A DNA stretch of 32,599 nucleotides from Polyangia bacterium. GTDB lineage: Bacteria; Myxococcota_A; Polyangia; Polyangiales; Polyangiaceae. The stretch spans positions 1-32,599 of the forward strand of contig JAUILJ010000001.1 of assembly GCA_030433055.1 (NCBI GenBank). The letters run 5' to 3'. Under the pieces are notes generated by a model. It had not been told where the DNA came from. It worked only from the letters and a program-made list of their open reading frames with translations, and ran no database searches. Below, one piece after another: positions 1 through 7,300 of the stretch (position 1 is its first letter; every line of letters starts with the position of its first letter). The translations under genes and the position numbers were made by a program.

Positions 1-85
1 AGCCCCAGAACACCAGCAGCGCAGCTCCTCCCAAGACCGCGATCTGGAGCGCCCAAGTCCGCGCGTGCGATACCTGCGACTTCAT
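1..85 (-). CDS. Partial CDS, N-terminus of a membrane-anchored or secreted protein
   Basis: The reverse strand reads an open frame from an ATG at 85-83 through the left edge, giving 28 residues that begin MKSQVSHARTWALQIAV and continue into a hydrophobic stretch (VLGGAALLVFWG). A short polar/basic start followed by about 15 hydrophobic residues looks like a signal anchor or the first membrane segment. The ORF track misses it because it is short and cut by the window. The upstream bases show no strong ribosome binding site. The rest of the protein lies outside the window, so no function can be given. Confidence 0.45.
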   Translation of the reverse strand, partial: MKSQVSHARTWALQIAVLGGAALLVFWG

Positions 86-400
86 CGGAGCCCGCTACTC
101 TAGTACACTCGCACCGCTGCGGAGCGGCCAATTCGCCGGGTGTGGGGACGCAGCGACCAGAACCCGGCACGAGTGCTGGGACGCGCGAAGGACCGACCAG
201 CGGGGGCCACTGGGAAATGCCTGCGCTGATTCCGCAGGTGCGCAGGCATATCACTGCGGCATCACGCTGCGGCATCACGCTGCAACATCACGCTGCGGCG
301 AAACTGCGGCAGCACTGCTGACCCGCGCCACGAGCGATTTGGCGTTTGGTCAGCCAGGCGCATTGAATCGCAACCGTGAGCCCGAATATTCTTCGAGGCC
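86..400. other. Intergenic region between divergent genes, with short tandem repeat
   Basis: No convincing gene is seen here. It separates the partial minus-strand gene from the plus-strand phosphatase and should hold promoters for both. The only structure I see is a short tandem repeat around 250-310. No clear -35/-10 pair stands out. Confidence 0.6.
250..310. repeat. 13-bp imperfect tandem repeat
   Basis: The unit atcacgctgcggc occurs at 261-273, 274-286 (ending aac instead of ggc) and 287-299, flanked by degenerate 11-bp versions at 250-260 and 300-310. A 13-bp period is not a codon multiple and the stretch lies outside genes, so it is a small non-coding microsatellite-like array. No function is evident. 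Confidence 0.75.
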
Positions 401-2092
401 ATGCTCACCTTCAGTCAAGACGGACCCACCGCGGAACGCCAGATGCGCGCGGTGATCTTCTACCTGACGACCTTCGGCTACATCGATGGCGACTTCGACG
501 ACTCCGAGAAGACGTTCGTCCGCGACTACATCAAGAAGCTCGTCGAGCATCGCGTCGATGGCGCGGTCGCCAAGGACGACGCGAAGCTGCGCGGTGAGCT
601 GATCGGGAAGTACACCAAGCATTTCCACGAGGTTTTTGAAGGCATCGATCGCCAGGTGAAGGACTTGTTCACTGAGGCGGTAGCTGATGGCGAGAACCAA
701 GATCAGTTCGTACACTCCAAGCTCAAGCTGCGCTGCTTCGAGATCTTCAAGTCGTTCGACCAGAAGAATCAAGAGGGGCTGATGGATACCATCGACGAGC
801 TGATCCACGCTGACGGTCAGGTGCACCCCGCCGAGCTCAAGTTCCGCGGGGAGCTAGCTCACCTGCTGGAGGAGGATCTCGAGGTCGAGCTCATCGAAGA
901 CGACGAGGACCGCAAGCCGGTCGCCATCGGCGAGACCACCAAGCCGGCGCTGGCTCAAGACAACCATCCCTTCTTCGATCAGTTCGAGCACCACTACAGC
1001 AAGGACCCGGGCAAGCTGCTCAAGCAAATCAAGGCCGACCGCGAGTTGCTCGACAAGGTGATCGGCCTGTTCGAGGATCAGCGAGCGCGCGGCAATGGCA
1101 AGCTGAAGGGCAAGAAGCAAGTCCAGGAGTTCGCGGGTCAGGATCCGCTCCTGGACAGCCACGTCTACATCCACCCCGCCAAGCAGGACGTGGACTACGA
1201 ACTCACGGTAGTGGGTGACCTTCACGGCTGCTACAGCTGCCTCAAGGGCGTGCTCATGCAGTCCGACTTCTTCACCAAGGTCGGTAAGTACCGCGCGGAT
1301 CCAGCCAACTCTACCTACCCGGTGCTGGTGCTCCTGGGCGACTACATCGATCGCGGCATGTTCAGCTACCAGGGCGTGCTGCGCTCGGTGCTGCAGGTGT
1401 TCTCCACCGCGCCCGAACACGTGTACGTGCTCCGCGGCAACCACGAATACTACTTCGAGCACCAGGGCAAGGTTTACGGAGGCGTGAAGCCGGCGGAGGC
1501 CATCAACACCCTCAAGCCCCACGTGCCAGCCGAGGTCTTTCAGCACTACATGAAGCTGTTCGACGCCATGCCGAACATGCTGTTCTTCGATCGCTTCCTG
1601 TTCGTGCACGGCGGGATCCCGCGGGACCTGCTGCTCAAGGAGAAGTACGAAGATCTCTCGAGCCTCAACGACTGGGACATCCGCTTTCAGATGATGTGGA
1701 GCGATCCTTCCAGCGCCGATGTCATCCCCGCGTCGCTCCAGGAACAGTCAGCCCGCTTTCCCTTCGGCCGCCTGCAGTGTCAGGCGTTCCTCCAGCGCAT
1801 GGGGTGCCACACCCTGGTGCGCGGCCACGAGAAGTTCGACGAAGGCTTCAAGCGCATCTACGACGACGAGAACCAGCTGCTGATCTCGCTATTCTCCGCT
1901 GGAGGCCATGACAACCACGACCTGCCCAAAGAGAGCAGCTACCGCTCGGTGACCCCCAAGGCGATGACCCTACGCCTGAAGAACGGGGCCAGCGAGATCA
2001 CCCCCTGGCTCATCGACTACCAGTCCTTCAACGATCCCGATCGCAATCGCTTTTTCCAGGTGGAACCGGAGATCGAGCACCGCATGGGCTGA
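401..2092 (+). CDS. TerB-like domain fused to PPP-family serine/threonine phosphatase
   Basis: This 563-residue protein has two parts. Residues ~14-165 are helical and acidic with TerB-like signatures (GYIDGDFDDSE near 26 and HADGQVHPAE near 136), a fold linked to metal or membrane stress sensing. Residues ~265-520 carry the PPP phosphoesterase motifs in order: GDLHG (272-276), GDYIDRG (313-319), RGNHE (345-349), HGG (403-405) and a late RGHE. These bind two metal ions and hydrolyse phosphoserine/threonine in the PP1/PP2A-like family. All metal ligands appear present, so it should be active. No signal peptide or membrane segment is seen, so it is probably cytoplasmic. The ATG at 401 is the first in frame, with a weak purine stretch (cgagg) upstream. 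The substrate is unknown. Confidence 0.88.
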   Translation: MLTFSQDGPTAERQMRAVIFYLTTFGYIDGDFDDSEKTFVRDYIKKLVEHRVDGAVAKDDAKLRGELIGKYTKHFHEVFEGIDRQVKDLFTEAVADGENQDQFVHSKLKLRCFEIFKSFDQKNQEGLMDTIDELIHADGQVHPAELKFRGELAHLLEEDLEVELIEDDEDRKPVAIGETTKPALAQDNHPFFDQFEHHYSKDPGKLLKQIKADRELLDKVIGLFEDQRARGNGKLKGKKQVQEFAGQDPLLDSHVYIHPAKQDVDYELTVVGDLHGCYSCLKGVLMQSDFFTKVGKYRADPANSTYPVLVLLGDYIDRGMFSYQGVLRSVLQVFSTAPEHVYVLRGNHEYYFEHQGKVYGGVKPAEAINTLKPHVPAEVFQHYMKLFDAMPNMLFFDRFLFVHGGIPRDLLLKEKYEDLSSLNDWDIRFQMMWSDPSSADVIPASLQEQSARFPFGRLQCQAFLQRMGCHTLVRGHEKFDEGFKRIYDDENQLLISLFSAGGHDNHDLPKESSYRSVTPKAMTLRLKNGASEITPWLIDYQSFNDPDRNRFFQVEPEIEHRMG

Positions 2093-2100
2093 GCCAGACG

Positions 2101-2130
2101 CTCCCCTATTTCCACACGGGTTTGGGGGAG
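2101..2130. terminator. Possible bidirectional terminator between convergent genes
   Basis: Between the convergent phosphatase and sigma-factor genes, ctcccc at 2101 can pair with the gggggag at 2124-2130 across a 17-18 nt loop. There is no clear T-run, so this is only a weak stem in the expected place for a shared terminator. Confidence 0.3.
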
Positions 2131-2177
2131 AGGTTCAACGCAGCTCCTCACCCCCGACCACAAGGAAGCAGGTACGG

Positions 2178-3029
2178 TCAGGCCGCGGCGACGTACTGCG
2201 CTTGACCACCGAGGGACTGCGCCAGCTTCTTCCGTGCGCGGCTCTCTAGCTGGCGTGCGCGCTCGCGGCTGATTCCCATGCGCCTGCCGAGCTCCGCGAG
2301 GCTCAGCGCCTCTCCGTCTTCAGCCATCAGGCGCTCCCGCACGATGCGTCGCTCTCGGGCGTCCAGCTCACTCAGGGCGCGCTCCACGATCTTCTGGACG
2401 ACCTCCTGCCGCTGCCGACGCATCAGGCCGGTCTCCTGGCACTCGTTGTCGCCCTCGAGCTGCTCGATCATGGGAGACGAGTCGTCCCTAACGGTGCGGT
2501 CCAGAGAGACGTCACCCGAGTCGAGGCGTTGCAGCATGGCCTGGAGGCTGTCGTCGCTCAGATCGAACTGTTTCGCTAGAGCCTGCTTGACGAGCTCCGG
2601 GTCCCCAAGCTTCGCCTGCAGGCGCGCCCGCTCGCGGCGTAGCTTGAAGAACATGCGACTACGCATGACGCCGCTTCGCGTCTGCACGATGCTCCACGTC
2701 GCGAGCACGTGGTTGATCATTCGCGCGCGGATCCAGAACGCGGCATAGGTGCCGAAGCGATAGCCGAGCTCCGGCTCGAACTTGTCGAGGGCCTGCAGCA
2801 CTCCGACGTTGCCCTCAGCCATCAGATCGGAGAGCGGCACCCCATAGGCGCGCAGCTTCCGAGCGATCGCAGTGACTGCCCGCAGCTGGGAGCCGATCAG
2901 ACGCTCTCGAGCCTTTGGGTCTCGGTGGTTCTTCCAGGCCCAGGCCAGCTCGAGCTCTGCTTCGCGGGACAAGCTGGGGAACTTGGTGGCTAGCGCGTCA
3001 TAGCGACTGACAACGGGATCTCGATACAT
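2178..3029 (-). CDS. rpoH: RpoH-like (sigma-32 family) RNA polymerase sigma factor
   Basis: This 283-residue sigma-70 family protein has region 2 at ~40-110 (LMAEGNVGVLQALDKFEPE, then YRFGTYAAFWIRARM), an RpoH-box-like segment at ~124-137 (SRMFFKLRRERARL; E. coli RpoH has a similar KLFFNLR), and region 4 at ~221-270 with helix-turn-helix SLAELGRRMGISRERARQLE. It lacks region 1.1, so it is an alternative (group 3, heat-shock-type) sigma. Myxobacteria carry several RpoH-like paralogues, so the symbol marks the family and not a proven heat-shock role. The ATG at 3029 has AGGAG 8 nt upstream. It lies downstream of, and in the same direction as, a CarH-type photoreceptor gene. A TTGACA promoter overlapped by 11-bp repeats sits between them, suggesting control by that regulator. 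Confidence 0.9.
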   Translation of the reverse strand: MYRDPVVSRYDALATKFPSLSREAELELAWAWKNHRDPKARERLIGSQLRAVTAIARKLRAYGVPLSDLMAEGNVGVLQALDKFEPELGYRFGTYAAFWIRARMINHVLATWSIVQTRSGVMRSRMFFKLRRERARLQAKLGDPELVKQALAKQFDLSDDSLQAMLQRLDSGDVSLDRTVRDDSSPMIEQLEGDNECQETGLMRRQRQEVVQKIVERALSELDARERRIVRERLMAEDGEALSLAELGRRMGISRERARQLESRARKKLAQSLGGQAQYVAAA

Positions 3030-3074
3030 GGGGGCTGCTCCTGGTGGCGTCGTGCGGCCTCACCGCACCCCCCT

Positions 3075-3102
3075 ATCATTGTCCAAGACAAAACTTTGTC
3101 AA
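3075..3102 (-). promoter_or_regulatory. Predicted sigma-70 promoter of the RpoH-like sigma gene
   Basis: On the minus strand TTGACA (3102-3097) is followed after 16 bp by AATGAT (3080-3075), which matches 4 of 6 bases of TATAAT. This places the transcript start roughly 35-40 nt before the sigma ATG at 3029. The -35 box is also one unit of the 11-bp repeat array, so a protein on the array would compete with RNA polymerase. Confidence 0.55.
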
Positions 3103-3171
3103 CTCCAGACATCTCATTTGTCTACGATTTGTCCAATGTCTGTCTAGGCTATGTCCAATAGGTGTAACCGG
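3095..3171 (-). promoter_or_regulatory. 11-bp direct-repeat array, predicted CarH/LitR-type operator
   Basis: On the plus strand TGTC starts at 3097, 3119, 3130, 3141 and 3152, with TGTA at 3163. Neighbouring copies are exactly 11 bp apart; only the in-phase unit at 3108 is degenerate. On the minus strand the units read TTGACA, TAGACA, TGGACA, TAGACA and TGGACA, so the core is TnGACA, usually followed by nA. CarH of Thermus thermophilus is known to bind 11-bp direct repeats of form nTnTACAnnnn overlapping a -35 element, one DNA-binding domain per repeat. The spacing, the conserved bases and the overlap with the predicted -35 box all fit, with G in place of one T. Binding by the neighbouring MerR protein is inferred. 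Confidence 0.7.
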
Positions 3172-3225
3172 TTGGATTTGCAGGACCTATCCAGTCTGAG
3201 CCGCGGATGAACCGGCGGAGTGAAC

Positions 3226-3247
3226 ATGGACAAATGTTCTACAAATC
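3226..3247 (+). promoter_or_regulatory. Two further CarH-type 11-bp repeats, opposite orientation
   Basis: On the plus strand aTGGACAAATG (3226-3236) is followed directly by tTCTACAAATC (3237-3247). The second is an exact match to nTnTACAnnnn and the first differs by the same T-to-G change as the main array. They lie about 55 bp beyond the main array and face the other way. They could be an auxiliary operator site; no plus-strand gene starts nearby. Confidence 0.45.
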
Positions 3248-3386
3248 GCCCCCGCGCGTTCGGCGGGGCCGCGTCGCCTGACTCGAGCTGGAATCGCGAC
3301 GCGCCGAGCCCCCGGCGCTCAGCACTGCGACGGTCGATCCCCGCGGAACTGAGAAGGGCCGCCAGGTGCGCTTCGAGGAGGGCGGC

Positions 3387-4325
3387 TCAGGTGTGCTGGA
3401 GCTTCAACACGTCGAGCAGCGACGTCAGCGACTTCCAGTCGGTCACCACGGCGTAGCGAGAGTCATCGAAGCGCAGCGCTGGAGCCAGCGCCCCCCCCAC
3501 CCACAGGGCGCTGAAGCGCGGCAGGCGCTCGAGCAACTCGTGAATCGCAGCGCGTGCGCACTCGACATCGTAGCCGAGCGCCACCGACAGCCCGACGGCG
3601 TGCGCTCGCATGGCCGCCGCCGCTTCGATGATGTCCTCGATGGGCGTGTTGACTCCGACCACCCGCGGCCGCACGCCGCGGCTCGCGGCGATCAGGCTGA
3701 CCAACTCGAGCCCCAGGCCATGCTGCTCATCGGGCAAGGTGGCCAGCAGCAGCACCGGCCCGCTCTCAGGCTCGATGTCGAACAGGAGCTGGCGACAGCG
3801 CGAACTGAGCTGCTGGCTGAACAGGTGCTCGTGGCGCACGGCGAGCTCGCCCAGCTCCCACTCCGCGCCCACGCGCTCGATCAGCGGTGCGGCGTACTCG
3901 ATGGCGAAGCGCTCGGCGCCGAGGCTGACCGCCGCGTCGGCCAGCGCGTCGCGCACGAAGTCCACGTCCTCTTGCTTGAGGCGCTGAATCACCGTCTCGA
4001 GCTCGGGTGGTGGCAGCTTGACAACGCTGGCGCGCTCGGCCCCCGCGCTCCGCTGAAGCAGCGCCCGGAGCTCCTCTTCGCTCATCTGCGCCGCCTCCCC
4101 GGCGCGCGCGCCAACATCCATGGCCCGCCGGATCAAGACCAGGCGATTGACGTCAGCATCGGAGTAGACCCTCGCTCCGCTGGCGGTGCGGCTGGGCACC
4201 GGAAAGCCATACCTCCGCTCCCAGATACGCAGCTTGTCTGGGGTGATTCCGGTGAGCCGCGCGGCGACCCCGATGGAATACTCGGACGGCACGGGGTCTT
4301 CAGGATCTGGGAGCTGGGACGACAT
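3387..4325 (-). CDS. CarH/LitR-type MerR regulator, predicted B12-dependent photoreceptor
   Basis: This 312-residue protein has a MerR DNA-binding domain at ~16-72 (YSIGVAARLTG, then LRIWERRYGFPVPSR), a helical cobalamin-associated domain at ~108-185, and a Rossmann B12-binding domain at ~188-308. The CarH signature Wx9EH is complete (W156, E166, H167), and the lower-ligand motif ExHxxG is present (E200, H202, G205). The 35-residue step from H167 to H202 equals that between H142 and H177 in Thermus CarH. Known family members bind adenosylcobalamin, tetramerise on DNA as repressors in the dark, and fall apart in light. The residue after W156 is Glu, where Thermus CarH has His132. The ATG at 4325 lies 44 bp after the lhr stop, so co-transcription with lhr is possible. 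The predicted target is the sigma-gene promoter just downstream. Confidence 0.9.
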   Translation of the reverse strand: MSSQLPDPEDPVPSEYSIGVAARLTGITPDKLRIWERRYGFPVPSRTASGARVYSDADVNRLVLIRRAMDVGARAGEAAQMSEEELRALLQRSAGAERASVVKLPPPELETVIQRLKQEDVDFVRDALADAAVSLGAERFAIEYAAPLIERVGAEWELGELAVRHEHLFSQQLSSRCRQLLFDIEPESGPVLLLATLPDEQHGLGLELVSLIAASRGVRPRVVGVNTPIEDIIEAAAAMRAHAVGLSVALGYDVECARAAIHELLERLPRFSALWVGGALAPALRFDDSRYAVVTDWKSLTSLLDVLKLQHT

Positions 4326-4369
4326 GCGACCATCCGGTGTGTCGAACCATCTGGAGCGTTAGTCAATGG

Positions 4370-7300
4370 TCAGTGGGCAGTCGACGCTCGGTTACCCCTC
4401 CAGCCGACGCTGGATTCGCCGACTCTCCGCGCTGCGCCTCCCGTACGGACCAGCACTTGCCGAATACTCCAGCCTTCCTCGGCTTCGATGACCTGAATGG
4501 CACGCCCCTGCTTGGTACCGACGACGTCGCCTCCGCGGAAACACACACGGTTAGTGAGAAGTGCAGGTACTCGCTCTCCCGCCACCGTGAGCCCACGCAG
4601 GTTCAGGGGGTCCGCAGCGCTGATTGACACCAGCTCGGGCTCCGCGTTCTCCCTCCGCAGAGCCCGCAGCTGACTGACCGCCTCGGGCAGCGCGTACTGC
4701 TCTCCGGAAAACCCAGCGACGAATCTGCCGCCCCGGATCTCTCCCCGTGCCTCGAGCCGCCGCAGCACCCGCACCAGATCGCGCCACGGAGGTAGCGCAG
4801 ACTCCCGCTCGAGCAGTCGGCGGAAGACAACCCCCCAGCGCACCAGCAGCCTGCGAGCGACCTGCTCCATTTGAATCCCCGCGGTATCAGTAGACACAGT
4901 GTTCCGACTGGCAGGTTGAGGTGTGCAAGCTGCGGTGGAATCAAACGCTGCGGTGGAATCAAATAGAGACCAGCGACCACCGAGTTCCATCCCCTGCCCG
5001 GCGCGCCTGCCGTGGCGCCTGTGAGCCTGGCCGCGTTGTGCCGCGGGCACGATGAGCGCGCGGAGGCCCGCAAAGCTATCGCTGTTGGCCAACCCGAGGG
5101 CCACCAGCTCCGCGAGCCCTTCCTCGACCTGGGTGCGCAACAACCCGCTGCGCCCCATCAGGTCCATGAAGAAACACGCGCCTGCCTGGCGAAGCACTTC
5201 CCGGATGCGCGCCGCTGCGGGCGACAGCTCAGGGGCGTCGTTCGTCCCCTTGCCTTCGCTGTTTGGCAGCGTGCTCTCTGCGCACCACACGCCGAGGTTC
5301 GTGCGGCTTACGAGGGCAACGGGGGTAGCGCGAACCGGAGCGGGCTTTCCGCGCCTCGCTCCAGCCTGCGCCGCGGGCGGCGTGCGACGCAGCCACGTGA
5401 CGCGCCCAGAGAGGCACAGCAGATCCAACCACGCGGGATCATAGTCCGCGATCCGAGCAGGCAGGATCTCGTGCTCCCATGCCGCGGCGGGCGCCTCGAA
5501 GCCCTCCAGCTGATCCAGCACCTGAGCCAGGGCGTCGGGTCCCGAGCCCTGATGCCCGGGTTCGACGCGCTGCCAGCGTAGCAAGAAGCGCATGAAGTCG
5601 GTCTGCGGAACCGGTTCGATTTCACTCCTCAAGCGCGCGAGCGTGTAGCGATGAATGCGCGCCAAGAGGCCGCGTTCACACCACTCGGTTCCTCCAGCCT
5701 CGAGGGTCGCGTCGGCAGCGGTGAAGCGACCGCGGAGGACGAAGCCCTCGGTCTCCAGCGTGAGCAGCGCGACCTCCACCTGAGGCGCCTCCAGGCCTAG
5801 CTCCTGAGCAAGTCGAGGTGTACGCACCGGACCGCGACACTCCACCTGGCCCCGCACCAATTCCACGAGGATTTCTTCTGGGGTGCGTTCGATCTGGGGC
5901 ACGAGCTTCTTGGGGATCTCCAGTGTCGGCGATTCCTTTGCTCCAGCGTAGAGCCGGCGTAGCTCCGCCAAGCGCTCCACCGCGGCCCACACGGACTGCC
6001 CATCGGGCAGGGCGAGGCGAGCGGCACGGCCGCTCGCCCCGAGGGCCCGAAGCCCATCGAGCCACCCGAGCTCGTCCGCGCTCTCGTGCCGCACGACACC
6101 GAGGACCTGCAGCGCATCAGCGAGCTCGTCCTGATCTCGCACGTTGGGCCAGGCTTCGTCCTGGACGCGCAAGATGGCCTCCGGGTCCAGCGCACCGAGC
6201 TCGCTGGCCTGCGCGGGAGAGAGCCACCGCCTGGCAGAGACCGCCTGGGTTCGGCGCTCCTCGAGGGGCGCATCGTCGAGGAACGCGTAAGGGCGCGCAC
6301 TGAGGATCTCCAGGGAGAGCGGCGAGGGCTCAGTGAGATCCCGGGCTATCAGGCGCTTGTGCCCTCCCACCACCTGACCGAGCAGCGCTTCGAAGGCTTG
6401 CACGTCCATCGCCTCGACCAGACAGTCGCTCACGGTCTGCTGCACGAGCGGGTGGTCAGGGACTTCACGCGGACCTGCGAGGTTCTCCTGGCATGCGACC
6501 TGATCCGGAAAGACGAGCGTGAGGAGATCTGCGGCGTTCATGCGCTGGAGCCGAGGTGGTACCCGGCTTCCTCCACGGAAACGCGAGATGGCCAGTGAGC
6601 GCGTCGCGTTCCAGCGCCAGCGCGTCTCGAACATTGGCGCGACGAGCAGCGCCTGGATGAGCAGGGGCCGCACGGTGTTGGGGTGCAGGTAGCTGAAGAC
6701 CTCTTCCAGCGGGAACGAGTGAGTAGGCCCCAGGGAGAGAATCAGTGCATCCTCGGTAGCTGCGGCTTGAAGCTCGAAATTGAAGCGCTGACAGAAGCGT
6801 TTACGCAGGCTCAGCCCCCACGCGCGATTGACGCGACCGCCAAACGGAGCGTGGAGCACCAGCTGCATGCCACCGCTCTCGTCAAAGAAGCGCTCGAGGA
6901 CCAAGGTGTCCTGAGTTGGCAGGCAGCCAAGCGCCTGATACGCCGCAGCCAGATACTCGATGAACTGGCTCGCCGCGGCGCGTGGCACCGCAGCGCTGGT
7001 GTAGCGCTCTGAGAGTGCCGCGAGTGCCTCGGCGCTCGGCGGACCGCCAGCTAGCGCACACAGGTCTTCGTCCACCTGGGCACGCAGGCGACTGACCGCC
7101 AGGGAAAGCTCGTCCGTGCGGGCCGGCGCCTCCCCGAGCCAAAACGGGATGCTCGGTGGCAGGCCCTTCGCGTCCTCTACACGGACCCGGCCCGGTTCGA
7201 CCTTGACAATGCGCCACGAAGCATTTCCCAACTGGAAAATATCACCGGCCATGCTCTCGATCGCGAAGTCCTCGTTGATCGTACCGACGAAGTAGCCGCC

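Larger units (their letters stand above)
3030..3386. other. Regulatory intergenic region between photoreceptor and sigma genes
   Basis: These 357 bp hold no credible gene. The part next to the sigma gene contains a predicted promoter and a dense set of TGTC/GACA motifs. The middle has two plus-strand 11-bp repeats (3226-3247). The remainder towards the photoreceptor stop shows nothing recognisable. Confidence 0.8.

Noticed and set aside
854-1609. Long minus-strand ORF (251 aa) opposite the phosphatase gene
   Set aside because: It is antisense to a gene with complete PPP motifs and has biased His/Val/Leu content typical of reversed high-GC coding DNA, with no family resemblance.
3220-3456. 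78-residue plus-strand ORF starting inside the regulatory region
   Set aside because: Arg/Ser-rich translation without family match, running antisense into the photoreceptor gene; its start overlaps the CarH-type repeats.
4325-4370. Operator array search between lhr and the photoreceptor gene for autoregulation
   Set aside because: The 44-bp gap and the region upstream of lhr (8864-8978) show no 11-bp-phased TnGACA/TnTACA motifs, so autoregulation is not supported by sequence.
3366-4496. 376-residue plus-strand ORF across the photoreceptor gene
   Set aside because: It is antisense to a protein with clear MerR and B12-binding motifs and shows no recognisable domain.
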